This document shows, piece by piece, positions 6,145-16,027 of a DNA stretch of 37,243 bases. The stretch's first letter is position 1, and every line of letters begins with the position of its first letter. The stretch is taken from positions 1 through 37,243 of the forward strand of contig NBMC01000013.1 of NCBI GenBank assembly GCA_002084805.1, in the 5' to 3' direction. A model generated the notes under the pieces. It had not been told where the DNA came from and searched no databases. It was given only the letters and a program-made list of their open reading frames with translations. Source of the DNA: Spirochaetaceae bacterium 4572_59 (lineage in GTDB: Bacteria; Spirochaetota; Spirochaetia; DSM-2461). A program made the translations under genes and the position numbers.

Positions 6145-9093
6145 CTACTCCCCTTCGAGAATGGGTAGGATCTCATCCGAGGGGGAAAGTTCATCAGGAT
6201 CGGCTTCGGAAACTGTACTCTCATCAGAAGAGAATGGCTCATCCGAAGCCGCAGGATCTCTCATCAGAACAGTCCACTCTGAATCAGGATACTCAGTCTT
6301 CAGCATTTCTGAACTTCTATTATAACTTTCCTTATCTCCGGCATTCTGATAGGCCCTGGAGGCTTCATATAAAGCTCTACTCACCCACTCTCTCTGCTCT
6401 GAATAGCGATAGCGTATTCTCAGATAGGAATCTGCCGCATCCTTCCACCTCCCCTCTCGGGACAAGATCGCCGCCAGATAGAATTGAGCTTCTGCTGCTA
6501 TGTCAGGACTATCTGTATCCAAAAGGCTCTGAAACAGAGTTTCTGCCTGCGTGGTATTTCCCATATTCATATGAGAGAGCCCCATATAAAGCAGAATACG
6601 TTTTCTCTCAGCGGCTTCAAGGTTCTCCAGTTTCTCCAGTTCCTTTAAGCTACCCATTGTTTCCGGCTTATCCAGTTCATGAAAATACAGAGCTAGTTGA
6701 ATTCTCACTTGATCACCCTGACTAAGGGGCAGAGCCAGAATATCAGCAATTAAACCTTCTTCCACGGGATTGAGGACTCTCTCTTTTATGGAGCTGGCGA
6801 TCAGTCTGCTTATTTTCTCAGAATTATCAGCTGATGCATAACTCTGAAGGTACTCTTTCATTAGGGTCAGCCTTTCGGGGAGGTTCTCCGTAAAGGAGAG
6901 CGCCCTGAAAAGAGATGTCTCAGACAGGGGATTATAGGGAAACAGATGAAAAACCTGGGTATAAGCATATACGGCAGAATCTGTTTTTCCTTTCTCCTGC
7001 AGAGCTTCGGCAGCTCTGAACAGCCCGTCCGCGGGCAGGGGACTCTCGGGGAACTCACTCTCCAGTTCCTGCAGATATTCCATGGCTCCGCTGAATTTTT
7101 CCATCATAAAATAGGACCAGGCAATCTGATAGAGCAGTTCCTCCCTCATAGAGGCATACTCAATCATCTCCAGTGCAGGCAGAAAACGTGTAAGAGAGGC
7201 TTCCCACTCTTCTCTGTAGGAAAGGGCTATACCGGCCCGGTAGAGACTGTCAGGAGCCATTCTGTGCTCGGGATAGTCAGCCGCCATTCTATCAAAACTA
7301 TCCGCCGCTTCTTTAAAGCGAGCCAGTCTCAGCTGACTCCACCCCAGTTGATACAAAGCCTCGGCTCTGCGCTGATCTGTGAGGGCGCTTTCAACCGAGA
7401 GACTGAAGTTCTCAACTGATTTATAGTAATTACCCTGCTCCATGGCGATCTGCCCCAGATAGTAGAAGGCATCCCCCTTCCAGACAGCTGAGTTTACGGC
7501 TTCACTTATACTTGTAAATGCTTCCGCGGCATCCTCTGTTTCCATAATATTCAGAGAACAGATCCCTGTGGAAAGAAGAGCCCTATAGTAGAGTTCGCCC
7601 TCTTCAGCTTTTGTCAGTATCTGTTTGAAATATCCTTTAGCTCTGGAAAATTCCTTTCTCAGAGTATAGATATATCCTATACGGTAGCGGGCTTCATTAG
7701 AAAGGGTTTCATCTTCACTTTTAACATTCAGGATATTCTGATAGGAACGAAGAGCAGCATTGTAGTCGCCCTCTCTGTAGGCGATATTGCCACGCATATA
7801 GAGATACAAAACTTTCTGCAGTGTTTCAGGATAGTCTGTCAGCATCCTGTCCAGATGATTCTTAAGGGCAAGATCCTGGTTGTTTCTGTCATAGTAGACA
7901 GCCATCCACTCTCCCACCAGTTCCCGGTAGCTACTCTCCTTATACTGAGTAAAGAGTCGCTCGTAGAGAAGAATGGTCCGCTCTTTTTCCCCTTTTTCAT
8001 CATAGAGACGACCGCTCTGATAAAGACTCTCCGATGCCAGATCCGGATCCAGGCCTTTGGCAGCCATAAGATAGTATTTCAGAGCCTCAGTAGGTTCCTT
8101 CTCCCATGTTCTAGCCAGATTGTACTGAATCTTTTGAATCTCCACGGGATCTGTTTCAGAATCAAGCAGTGTATTCAGGGAAGCCCGGGCTGTTTCCATG
8201 TCTCCCGACTGCAGATAGCTCTCGGCCAGCACAATATGGGCATCCATTGAATATTCGCTGTCCGGATATTCATTGTTCAACAGCTTCATATACTCCTTGG
8301 CAGATTCCTGATTATCATTCAGAGCATAGAGGCTGCCAAGACGAAAGATGGCCTTTTCACGGTTCTCTGATTCGGAATAGAGACTGAGAAAAGACTCAAA
8401 TTTTGAAATACTTTTTTTCGGATCGCCCAGCTGATAATAGCACTCTCCCATATAGAAGGTAACCTCTTTCAACAGATGGGGGATATCCCGATGGTCCACC
8501 GTCAGATTTGAAAACAGAGACAGGGCTCTCTCATATTCGCCCTGATTAAGATAGAGAACTCCCTGCCGTTCCATGGCCCGGGCTATAACATTTTTCTCGG
8601 GATTCAGATTAATCAGATCCTCGTAAGCCTGTAGAGCCTTCTGAGCTTCTTCATTCTTTTCATAGCAGTAAGCCAGAAACTGATAACTCTTCTGAAGAAA
8701 GTATATCTCATCCTTGTACTCCGACTGTTTCTTGAATTCTGCTATGGCTTGACGGTAAATTCCATCTGCATAATAGGAAAGCCCTTTCCAGTAATGAATT
8801 CGTTTCAGGTAGGCTGATGCGGGATAATCTTTTTCATACTGAGAGAAGTGACGAATAGACTCATTGAATCTTTTCAGATAAAAGTAGGAGACCCCCACCA
8901 TATAATCCGCCTGATCAACTCTGGGGTCGGATGGATAGCTTTCTATAAATTCTCTAAAGCTTTCTATGGCCCTGGAAAAGAATTTATCTGAAAAAGCATC
9001 ACGTCCTTCCTGAAAGAGAGCAGAACCTGTCTGCCCCCAAGCAGAAATAATTGTGAACTGTAAAAGCACAAGTACAAATGAGAAACGTTTCAA
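6145..9093 (-). CDS. Secreted TPR-repeat protein (982 aa)
   Basis: A signal peptide (hydrophobic residues about 4-20, likely cleavage after SAWG-Q) precedes a protein made almost entirely of tandem tetratricopeptide repeats of 34-38 residues. The repeats carry the usual spacing of A/G, Y and P; motifs such as YYQLGDP and FESFLSLY recur. TPR solenoids scaffold protein complexes; the many YP(D/E)S turns resemble BamD/YbgF-type periplasmic TPRs. The acidic C-terminus (about the last 30 residues) looks disordered. The start is TTG at 9091-9093, with AGGAG eight bases upstream and no in-frame ATG nearby. It follows clpC by 28 bases, so the two are probably co-transcribed. Partner and exact role are unknown. 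Confidence 0.85.
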   Translation of the reverse strand: MKRFSFVLVLLQFTIISAWGQTGSALFQEGRDAFSDKFFSRAIESFREFIESYPSDPRVDQADYMVGVSYFYLKRFNESIRHFSQYEKDYPASAYLKRIHYWKGLSYYADGIYRQAIAEFKKQSEYKDEIYFLQKSYQFLAYCYEKNEEAQKALQAYEDLINLNPEKNVIARAMERQGVLYLNQGEYERALSLFSNLTVDHRDIPHLLKEVTFYMGECYYQLGDPKKSISKFESFLSLYSESENREKAIFRLGSLYALNDNQESAKEYMKLLNNEYPDSEYSMDAHIVLAESYLQSGDMETARASLNTLLDSETDPVEIQKIQYNLARTWEKEPTEALKYYLMAAKGLDPDLASESLYQSGRLYDEKGEKERTILLYERLFTQYKESSYRELVGEWMAVYYDRNNQDLALKNHLDRMLTDYPETLQKVLYLYMRGNIAYREGDYNAALRSYQNILNVKSEDETLSNEARYRIGYIYTLRKEFSRAKGYFKQILTKAEEGELYYRALLSTGICSLNIMETEDAAEAFTSISEAVNSAVWKGDAFYYLGQIAMEQGNYYKSVENFSLSVESALTDQRRAEALYQLGWSQLRLARFKEAADSFDRMAADYPEHRMAPDSLYRAGIALSYREEWEASLTRFLPALEMIEYASMREELLYQIAWSYFMMEKFSGAMEYLQELESEFPESPLPADGLFRAAEALQEKGKTDSAVYAYTQVFHLFPYNPLSETSLFRALSFTENLPERLTLMKEYLQSYASADNSEKISRLIASSIKERVLNPVEEGLIADILALPLSQGDQVRIQLALYFHELDKPETMGSLKELEKLENLEAAERKRILLYMGLSHMNMGNTTQAETLFQSLLDTDSPDIAAEAQFYLAAILSREGRWKDAADSYLRIRYRYSEQREWVSRALYEASRAYQNAGDKESYNRSSEMLKTEYPDSEWTVLMRDPAASDEPFSSDESTVSEADPDELSPSDEILPILEGE

Positions 9094-9121
9094 TGCAGTT
9101 CTCCTGAATCTTTTTTTTATT

Positions 9122-11608
9122 CTATTTCTTCAGAGCCTTTGTTTTGGATCTCATGGTGATTTTCCCGTTCCGGAACTCCCCTGATATGGTTGATCCGGAA
9201 CTGAAACGACCTTTCAGTATTCCAAGAGAGATAGGATCTTCTATCTCTTTCTGAACGGCCCTTCTAAGCGGTCTGGCACCGTAGCTAACATCATACCACT
9301 TCGATATAAGAAATTCTTTCACTTTCCCTGAAATTTCAAGAGTCATTTCCTGGGCTAGCAATCTGTTCCTTAACTCTTCAATTTCAAGGTTCAGTACGGA
9401 AAGGATTTCCTTCTCATCCAAAGACTCAAACATACAAATTTCATCCACCCTGTTCAGAAATTCAGGACGGAAAAGGCGTTTAAGCTCTGTCATGGCTGTT
9501 GAGCGAAGCTCATTGGCCGCAGCCATGCCCTCTGAAATCTGAAATCCCGGAGAGGTCCGGACCATGTCTCTGGCTCCCACATTGGAGGTCATGATGACTA
9601 CGGTATTCTTAAAGGAGACTCTGTGTCCCAGGTTATCCCGCAACTCTCCCTCTTCCAGAACCTGAAGCAGCAGATTATAAACATCCATATGAGCCTTTTC
9701 TATCTCATCCAACAGAATAACACTATAGGGTTGCCGTCTGATCTTCTCTGTGAGCATACCGCCCTCTTCATATCCCACATAACCGGGAGGAGATCCCACC
9801 AGACGTGAAACATTGTGTTTTTCCATAAAATCGGACATATCGATACGAACGAGAGACTCTTCGGTACCGAAGAGAAACTTTGCCAGAGTTTTAGCCAGTA
9901 GGGTTTTTCCCACTCCCGTAGGACCGAGGAAAATAAAGGATCCCAGAGGCCGGGTAGGAGAATTTAATCCGGTCCGGGAACGTCTGATAGCCGATGCCAC
10001 CGTGTTGATGGCTTTATCCTGACCGATTACAGTTTTATGCAGTTCCTTTTCTATAAGCAGAAGTTTGTCCGATTCACTCTGAATAAGCTGTTGAATGGGT
10101 ATTCCCGTATTTTCTGAAACAATATTCTGTATATCGCTGATTTTGATCAGATTATGTTCTTCCCTGAGAGTTTTGCGCCAGTCTACCTTCATTCGTTCGA
10201 TATCGGAGCGCAGGGTGCGAACATTATCCCTTACGGCTGCTGCTTTTTCATAATTCTGAGCATTTACAAATGAGATTTTCTCTGCTGTCAACTGGGCAAT
10301 CTTATCCTCAAGATCGGAAATCTCCACAGGTTGCACCGCATTGCTCATCCTTTTACCCGCACCGGCTTCATCCATCAGGTCAATAGCTTTGTCCGGAAGA
10401 CAACGGTCTGTTACATAGCGGGAGGACAATTCTGCAGAAGCCTTAATGGCCTCATCCGTATAGCTGACGTTATGATGATCTTCGTATCTCTGACGAATAC
10501 CTTTCAGAATAGTAATAGTTTCCTCAATACTTGGTTCTTCCACCAGAACACTCTGAAAACGTCTCTCCAGAGCAGGATCTTTCTCTATATGTTTTTTATA
10601 CTCGTTCAGCGTGGTCGCACCGATACACTGAAGCTCCCCGCGGGAAAGGGCCGGTTTCAGCATATTGGAGGCATCGATAGCCCCCTCTGCCCCGCCGGCA
10701 CCGATAATGGTATGGAGTTCATCAATAAAAAGGATGATATTGCCGCTCTGCTCAATCTCCTTCATTATTTTTTTCAGTCTCTCTTCAAATTCCCCTCGGT
10801 ACTTCGTTCCGGCAACAATGGAGGCCAGATCCAGGCTGATCACTTTCTTACCACTGAAAAAATCGGGGGCACTTCCATTCTGAATCCTGATAGCAAGACC
10901 TTCCACAACGGCGGTTTTACCCACTCCTGGTTCACCAATCAGGACGGGATTGTTTTTAGTACGTCTGGCGAGGATTCTCAAAACCCGGTTAATTTCACTA
11001 TCCCTGCCGATAACCGGGTCCAGAATATTATTGGAAGCCATCGCTGTCAGATCCCGGGAAAACTCCTTCAAGAGTCCGGGTACTTCCCGGAGATTCTGGG
11101 TCTGGGAAGAGGGTGTAATTTTAACTCCCTGAGCAGCAGTTTCACGGCTGTTGCTCTTATGCCGTTTTTTACTGATATCAAAAAGAACAGAGCGGAGAAT
11201 CTCCGTAGAAATATTATAAGCAGAGAAATACATGGCCGTGGTACTGCCAGGTTCTCCGGCAGCGGCTATAATAAAATGTTCTGTACTGATAAACTCATGA
11301 TGCAGTGCTGTCGCCTCATTGGCGGCACTCTCCAACAAAAAACGGAGACGGCTGGAGGGAGGAACCTCACCCAGTGTCAAATTAACAAATTCCGGTGCGG
11401 AAACGGATTTTTCAATCTCATTCTGCATCTCACGTATATTGATACCAAGTTTTCTCAGTAGATGAAAACCGCTGCCTTCTTTATCTTTTAAAACGGCCAG
11501 AATTACATGTTCCGGGAGTAATTTTTCCGATCTTAGTCTCTTCGCTTCTTCCTGTGCCAGTACGGATAATACCCGTTGGGCTTCTCGACTCAAACCTTTC
11601 AGCATCAT
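9122..11608 (-). CDS. clpC: ATP-dependent Clp protease ATPase subunit ClpC
   Basis: 828 residues, the usual length for ClpC. In order: two N-terminal Clp-N repeats (about 1-145), AAA+ module 1 with Walker [10 protein letters not shown] and Walker [13 protein letters not shown], a UVR-type linker ([12 protein letters not shown], about residue 430), and AAA+ module 2 with [17 protein letters not shown] and sensor MTSNVGA. A C-terminal D2 domain completes it. The UVR motif and short middle region separate it from ClpA and ClpB. An SPGF loop after the sensor occupies the place of the VGF-type ClpP-docking loop. It unfolds substrates for ClpP, which is not in this window. Start ATG 11606-11608 (a second ATG follows at once) has AGAGAGG upstream. 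It lies 124 bases after lolE, so it probably has its own promoter. Confidence 0.95.
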   Translation of the reverse strand: MMLKGLSREAQRVLSVLAQEEAKRLRSEKLLPEHVILAVLKDKEGSGFHLLRKLGINIREMQNEIEKSVSAPEFVNLTLGEVPPSSRLRFLLESAANEATALHHEFISTEHFIIAAAGEPGSTTAMYFSAYNISTEILRSVLFDISKKRHKSNSRETAAQGVKITPSSQTQNLREVPGLLKEFSRDLTAMASNNILDPVIGRDSEINRVLRILARRTKNNPVLIGEPGVGKTAVVEGLAIRIQNGSAPDFFSGKKVISLDLASIVAGTKYRGEFEERLKKIMKEIEQSGNIILFIDELHTIIGAGGAEGAIDASNMLKPALSRGELQCIGATTLNEYKKHIEKDPALERRFQSVLVEEPSIEETITILKGIRQRYEDHHNVSYTDEAIKASAELSSRYVTDRCLPDKAIDLMDEAGAGKRMSNAVQPVEISDLEDKIAQLTAEKISFVNAQNYEKAAAVRDNVRTLRSDIERMKVDWRKTLREEHNLIKISDIQNIVSENTGIPIQQLIQSESDKLLLIEKELHKTVIGQDKAINTVASAIRRSRTGLNSPTRPLGSFIFLGPTGVGKTLLAKTLAKFLFGTEESLVRIDMSDFMEKHNVSRLVGSPPGYVGYEEGGMLTEKIRRQPYSVILLDEIEKAHMDVYNLLLQVLEEGELRDNLGHRVSFKNTVVIMTSNVGARDMVRTSPGFQISEGMAAANELRSTAMTELKRLFRPEFLNRVDEICMFESLDEKEILSVLNLEIEELRNRLLAQEMTLEISGKVKEFLISKWYDVSYGARPLRRAVQKEIEDPISLGILKGRFSSGSTISGEFRNGKITMRSKTKALKK

Positions 11609-11692
11609 GACCTCTCTTATTTCTTAAGAACCCTCCGCAGGAGCTCTCCTCTCTATAAGTTTATTAAATTATCATCCACAGGTACAGTATTT

Positions 11693-11721
11693 TCTATAGA
11701 GATGATTTTTTTATATGTCCT
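11693..11721 (-). promoter_or_regulatory. Candidate promoter of clpC-TPR unit
   Basis: On the minus strand, AGGACA (11721-11716), a 17-base spacer and TATAGA (11698-11693) give a 4/6 and 4/6 match. The predicted start is near 11686, about 78 bases before clpC. No CIRCE or other recognisable stress operator is visible. Weak but reasonably placed. Confidence 0.3.
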
Positions 11722-11732
11722 AATCCTCAAAA

Positions 11733-13031
11733 TCAGTGTTTTCTCAAGATATCCAGAGGCTTAATGCTACCTGCCTTCCGTACGGGAACAAAGGACGCGA
11801 CAATAGAAAGCAGAACTGTCAGAAGAAAAATAATAAGTAAAAGGTCTATCCTTATTTCAACCGGAATCTCATTCAGATAATAAGCACTGTTTAAAAGTTC
11901 CACATGAGAATAAGCGGAATGACCCCAAAGAGATGAAAGAAGGAATATAGCCCCATTAAGCAGGGCTTCAACACTCCCTACAATTTCATTCAGGTAGACA
12001 GAGATAAAACTCCCCCCGAGGATGCCAATTAAACTACCACTTGCCCCGGCCATGGCGGCGGTAATAACATATTGAGAGGATAAAGTTCGGGGTGACAGGC
12101 CCATACACTTCTGGATTCCGATAGACTGTTCGTTTTCCATCACCAGCATGACCATGGATGAAGAAATATTCATAACCGCCACCAGAACAATCAGAACCAT
12201 GATAAAAACAAGAAGAGACCGGGTCGTTTGAAAATTACTCTGTTGGGAACGGTTCAGGGTTTTCCAGGAATAGATTCCCCAGCGTCCGGGAAGAATATCT
12301 TTAATATTTTTCATGACAGTGGATAAATCACCATAGGGGTCATCAATTTTGAGACCGGTAAATGTCATGGCTTCACTATCCTGCAGGATTTTCACAGCCC
12401 GTTCATAGGGGATGAGAACCCACATTTTATCAAGATCCTGATACCCTGTTGAAAATATTCCCTTTACGATGAAACGGGATATTTTAGGAATATATTTTCC
12501 TGTTGTCAGTGTTTTTCCCGTAAGAATACGGAACTCATCTCCTATGGATAAATTCAGTTTTCGGGCAGTTTCACCGCCGATAATTGCAAAATTATCACGA
12601 GACAGATCAAAACTACCTTCATTGATACTGAGATATCTCTTGAATCCCTCATCGTAGTTGTATATATCCTGTTCAAGCCCTCTGACAGTAACGGCAGACT
12701 GTCCCTCCAGAGTGTAGGCCATCCCCATACCCCGGTGTTCCCTGAAAACGGCATTTACCTCAGCCAACTCCTTCAGTTCATCAATAACACGCTGTTTTTC
12801 ATCCTTCTGAATTGTTTGAAAATTCCGGAGCTGAATATGATAGGTACCTGTTTCTATAAAGCGGTCCGTAATGCCCCGGATCATTCCATCAGACATAAAG
12901 AGAACAACTACCAGAGGAACCATACTGAGAGCTATCCCCAGAATAGAGCCCAAGACAGGGCGAGAGGCTTTTTTTCCCCTCTGTCTGTTGGTATAGAGCT
13001 TAAAAGCCATGTTGAGGGCTAGTATATTCAT
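11733..13031 (-). CDS. lolE: Lipoprotein-releasing ABC permease, LolE/LolC type
   Basis: 432 residues with the MacB/FtsX fold. One N-terminal membrane helix (about residues 26-48) precedes a large periplasmic MacB-PCD domain (about 50-270). Three C-terminal helices follow (about 275-300, 320-350 and 395-420), and the end has the usual VPVRKAGSIKPLDIL. It is the second permease of a lolC-lolD-lolE block, so it should form the inner-membrane complex that extracts lipoproteins for transfer to the outer membrane. ATG at 13029-13031 overlaps the lolD stop (ATGA) and has AAGGA upstream. Whether it matches E. coli LolC or LolE more closely cannot be decided by eye; the name follows gene order. Confidence 0.85.
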   Translation of the reverse strand: MNILALNMAFKLYTNRQRGKKASRPVLGSILGIALSMVPLVVVLFMSDGMIRGITDRFIETGTYHIQLRNFQTIQKDEKQRVIDELKELAEVNAVFREHRGMGMAYTLEGQSAVTVRGLEQDIYNYDEGFKRYLSINEGSFDLSRDNFAIIGGETARKLNLSIGDEFRILTGKTLTTGKYIPKISRFIVKGIFSTGYQDLDKMWVLIPYERAVKILQDSEAMTFTGLKIDDPYGDLSTVMKNIKDILPGRWGIYSWKTLNRSQQSNFQTTRSLLVFIMVLIVLVAVMNISSSMVMLVMENEQSIGIQKCMGLSPRTLSSQYVITAAMAGASGSLIGILGGSFISVYLNEIVGSVEALLNGAIFLLSSLWGHSAYSHVELLNSAYYLNEIPVEIRIDLLLIIFLLTVLLSIVASFVPVRKAGSIKPLDILRKH

Positions 13032-13705
13032 TTCCTTGTAAGACTCCCAGCATGCAGATGATAACGTTTGCCTGCTCTGGCTGCCAAAGCAGGGTCATGA
13101 GTCACAAGAATCAGAGTGGTTCCACTTTCCTCAGTCAAATGAAACAGGAGATCCTCCACAAGACGGGAGTTCTTCTCATCCAGACTTCCTGTGGGTTCAT
13201 CCGCCAGAATAAGAGGGGGAGCATTCATAAGAGCCCTGGCGAGAGCCACTCTCTGCCTCTCTCCTCCGGACAGCTGTCCCGGATAATGATCTTTCCGATC
13301 GGACAGACCAACTTTTTCCAGAAGCTCCCCGGCACGGCTTAGCAGAATTTTCTGTTTATCCCCACGGATCCGACCGGGCATCATAACATTTTCCAGGGCG
13401 GTAAAATCCTTCAGAAGATAGTGAAACTGAAAGATAAACCCGGTCTTTTCATTCCTGAATTTTGAAAGAACTGTCTCACCAAAAGAGGTCAGTTTCTGAC
13501 TGCATGCAAAAATTTCCCCTTCATCGGGCGCATCCAGTCCGCCAATCAGATTAAGCAGTGTACTCTTACCACTGCCGCTCTCACCGGTAATAACGATATT
13601 TTCACCCTCATCCACAGCAAAATCTACCTGATCAAGAATCAGAAGGGTATCGTCCCCGGATTGATAGGTTTTTGTTACATTTTTCATTGAAAGAATACTC
13701 ACCAT
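13028..13705 (-). CDS. lolD: Lipoprotein-releasing ABC transporter ATPase LolD
   Basis: 225 residues from the ATG at 13703-13705, chosen because AGGAGG (13709-13714) lies just upstream; the frame is open further to 13753 inside lolC. A GTG one codon later has even better spacing. Walker A is GESGSGKST (about 41-49), the Q-loop follows in FIFQFHYLL, the signature is [15 protein letters not shown], Walker [13 protein letters not shown], and the H-loop LVTHD. This is the MacB/LolD class that powers mechanotransmission permeases. It lies between the two permeases: lolC stops 7 bases before this start, and lolE overlaps its stop by 4. Confidence 0.92.
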   Translation of the reverse strand: MVSILSMKNVTKTYQSGDDTLLILDQVDFAVDEGENIVITGESGSGKSTLLNLIGGLDAPDEGEIFACSQKLTSFGETVLSKFRNEKTGFIFQFHYLLKDFTALENVMMPGRIRGDKQKILLSRAGELLEKVGLSDRKDHYPGQLSGGERQRVALARALMNAPPLILADEPTGSLDEKNSRLVEDLLFHLTEESGTTLILVTHDPALAARAGKRYHLHAGSLTRK

Positions 13706-13712
13706 TAGCCTC

Positions 13713-14981
13713 CTACTCGCTCCGAAATACTTCCGCCGGATTAACAGCGGCATACGATCTAATGGAAGCGAACGAAGCTATCAGAACAGACAGCAGAGCA
13801 GCACCATTGATAATAATCAGGTCCTGAGCCATGACCTGTACAGGAATATTCGTAAAATAAAAGGGTGATGAGCTGTCAGCGCCAACTATATGGGCATATT
13901 GAAACAAAAACATGCGGATACTCTGAATCACAGAGAAAAAGAATTCCATTATTTCATTGATATTCAATGAGATCAGAAGTCCTGCAAGAGTTCCAATGAC
14001 ACAGCCGCTCATAGCGATTATCAGCCCCTGCAGAAGGAAGATTTTCTTTATACCAAGAGGAGTACCACCCATGGCTTTCAAAAGGGCCAGCTCTTCCAGA
14101 CGCTCACGGACGCTCCTTTTCATGGAATGGTAAATATTGACAGCCACCACGATAAAAATCAGTCCTACAATCAGAAGCATAAAAATTTTTTCAATTTTAA
14201 GGGCGTTAAAAAAAGCACTGTTATACACACGCCAGGAAACTATATCATCGTGCTCCAAGGACACTGCCTTCCGTATGGCATTCAACGTAGAGCCATCCCT
14301 GAAATGATGGTTCAGTTTGATTCCGAAAACCGGAGATGCCCCGCTGAAGTCGTTGTCTCCTACTCGAAGAGAACCGAAAGCCATATTCCGGTCATATTCG
14401 TAGTAACCCGTACTGAAGATTCCGGCAACCTTGAAGTCCCGGTAGCGAAGAAAGGCTTTTCCTTTTTCCACATGCATAAAAGAGAGGGTAATAATATCCC
14501 CTTCCAGAGCGTTAACATTCCGGGCAAGATCTGTCCCCAGAATAATGGAATCTCCCCGGGGAAAAGTGAATTTTCCCCGGACCATAGACATTTGCTTCAT
14601 AAACCCATCATCATTCAATGCGGCGGACTCATCGATAAAACGTATCTGAATCCCCGAAGAATAACCGGTCTCGGAAGTCAGGATAGCCTGATAATCAGAA
14701 AAAGGAACAACCGCTTTAATATTGTGGATATCCCCTGTTTTCACAAGGAATTCCTCTAGGGATAAATCGGGATTTTCCAGCCTTAAATGATAGGAGTAAA
14801 CCTCATTTATGCTTTGAATAAAACCCTGCTGAAACCCATTCATAACAGTTAAAACGGATATAAGGGTAAGGATTCCGATCACCAGGCCCAGAATAGCCAG
14901 CAGATTACCGAGATGTCCCTTTCTACCGCTATGTGTCATTAAATATCTACGGGCTATATAAAGACTCCAGCGTTCTTTCAA
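13713..14981 (-). CDS. lolC: Lipoprotein-releasing ABC permease, LolC/LolE type
   Basis: 422 residues with the same architecture as the permease at 11733: N-terminal IARRYL motif, membrane helix (about 25-48) with VLTVMNGFQQGF (a LolC/E hallmark), a periplasmic domain, three C-terminal helices, and an ending AVNPAEVFR. The start is TTG at 14979-14981, overlapping the stop of the upstream gene (TTGA) and preceded by AAGGGGG. The overlap suggests translational coupling. Together with LolD and the downstream permease it should form a heteromeric LolCDE exporter. Confidence 0.88.
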   Translation of the reverse strand: MKERWSLYIARRYLMTHSGRKGHLGNLLAILGLVIGILTLISVLTVMNGFQQGFIQSINEVYSYHLRLENPDLSLEEFLVKTGDIHNIKAVVPFSDYQAILTSETGYSSGIQIRFIDESAALNDDGFMKQMSMVRGKFTFPRGDSIILGTDLARNVNALEGDIITLSFMHVEKGKAFLRYRDFKVAGIFSTGYYEYDRNMAFGSLRVGDNDFSGASPVFGIKLNHHFRDGSTLNAIRKAVSLEHDDIVSWRVYNSAFFNALKIEKIFMLLIVGLIFIVVAVNIYHSMKRSVRERLEELALLKAMGGTPLGIKKIFLLQGLIIAMSGCVIGTLAGLLISLNINEIMEFFFSVIQSIRMFLFQYAHIVGADSSSPFYFTNIPVQVMAQDLIIINGAALLSVLIASFASIRSYAAVNPAEVFRSE

Positions 14982-16024
14982 GAATCGCCCCCTTCCTCAG
15001 TCTTTTCAATAATTTTTTCATAAACCGGCTGATTATTTCTGTAAACGGTTTCTTTTATCATTTCAGCATCCCTGTGAATCTTCTTTACGAGAATACCGTT
15101 TCGATAGAAAGTACTGAGGATCGGATGATCCTGCCCCTCACGGTATTCGTACTCCCAGAGGATTTTTTCTCCAGCCGAACGTTCTTCATATCTGATCAAC
15201 TCTTCACCCCTGTACTTTCTTACAATAGAGACACGGAGTATCCCCTTGATAAAGCTGTTTTCAAGAACCACACGGCTCTGTTTGTCATAATAGAGAACTT
15301 CAAGAGAATCTTCAGCATAATTCCAGGTCGTTTCATTTTCAAGAGAACCCTCCCCTGAATAGCTGGAGAGGGTTCTCTCCGTTTCACTTCCATCTTTAAT
15401 GACCGAACGGATCTTTAGCCTGCCCGACTCATATGTATAAAGAAAGGCATCCGATCCTTCGTTCAGATATATTTGTTCGAGAAAGTTCTTATCATAATCC
15501 CGGGTGCGCCACAGAATACGGCTTAAGTGATCATCCTCAGAAATAATGCCCTTTATTTCTCTTAAGGACCCATTTTCCCGATATAAGAGTGAATAGGTTT
15601 TAAGCTCCAGCCCCTCTTCATTCAAGATAAGAAGATCACGTAACCGCTCATGCTTATCAAAATTGTATATACGATGTTCCAGAAATTTTCCCTTTGAATC
15701 ATAAAACTGCTCCGACAGAATCTGGCCTGAAGAGCTGTATTCATTGATCTCTCTCAAACGGGATTTGTAAAAATAGGATTCAAGGCTTCCACCGCTGACA
15801 GCGCTATTATCCACAGTTTCCCATCGTTTCAACTCCGACTGATTGTGAAACAGGGTTCTGATGCTCGTAAGGGAATTTTCCATCTTTCTCAGGTACCACT
15901 CTTCCTCTCCTGACACTGTGATCAAAGACTGCAGTTCATTACCCAAACCGTCAGAAAGATAAAATGACTGGCCGAAAAGAGGGGCAAAGATCAGAAATGC
16001 CAAACAGAAGGGGAAACGGCACAT
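14978..16024 (-). CDS. Secreted YD/MORN-like repeat protein of unknown function (348 aa)
   Basis: An N-terminal signal peptide (residues about 1-19, probable cleavage after LFGQ) and no lipobox suggest a periplasmic protein. The rest is built from short beta-hairpin-like repeats of the style YD...GxLxEI and YRNNQPVYEKI. These resemble YD (Rhs-like) or MORN/YwqK-type repeats. I do not recognise a catalytic motif. It begins 3 bases after ftsY without its own clear Shine-Dalgarno site, and its stop overlaps the TTG start of lolC. Its position between ftsY and the Lol genes suggests co-expression with lipoprotein export, but that role is inference. Confidence 0.8.
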   Translation of the reverse strand: MCRFPFCLAFLIFAPLFGQSFYLSDGLGNELQSLITVSGEEEWYLRKMENSLTSIRTLFHNQSELKRWETVDNSAVSGGSLESYFYKSRLREINEYSSSGQILSEQFYDSKGKFLEHRIYNFDKHERLRDLLILNEEGLELKTYSLLYRENGSLREIKGIISEDDHLSRILWRTRDYDKNFLEQIYLNEGSDAFLYTYESGRLKIRSVIKDGSETERTLSSYSGEGSLENETTWNYAEDSLEVLYYDKQSRVVLENSFIKGILRVSIVRKYRGEELIRYEERSAGEKILWEYEYREGQDHPILSTFYRNGILVKKIHRDAEMIKETVYRNNQPVYEKIIEKTEEGGDS

Positions 16025-16027
16025 ATA

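Noticed and set aside
6138..6178. A weak inverted repeat (CCTAC...GTAGG) between the convergent kinase and TPR genes.
   Set aside because: The stem is short, interrupted and not followed by a T run on either strand, so I do not call a terminator.
6141..6725. A 194-codon plus-strand frame right after the nucleoside kinase.
   Set aside because: It lies entirely antisense to the 3' end of the TPR gene, has a Pro/Ser-rich product without motif, and no ribosome-binding site.
10331..11461. A 376-codon plus-strand frame.
   Set aside because: It is antisense to clpC over its whole length and its product shows no family motif; a long shadow frame.
11640..11651. A short inverted repeat (AGGAG-N2-CTCCT) in the clpC leader.
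   Set aside because: Only five pairs with a two-base loop, too small to form a hairpin and unlike CIRCE or other stress operators.
14127..14759. A 210-codon plus-strand frame.
   Set aside because: Antisense to lolC, with the codon pattern of a shadow frame.
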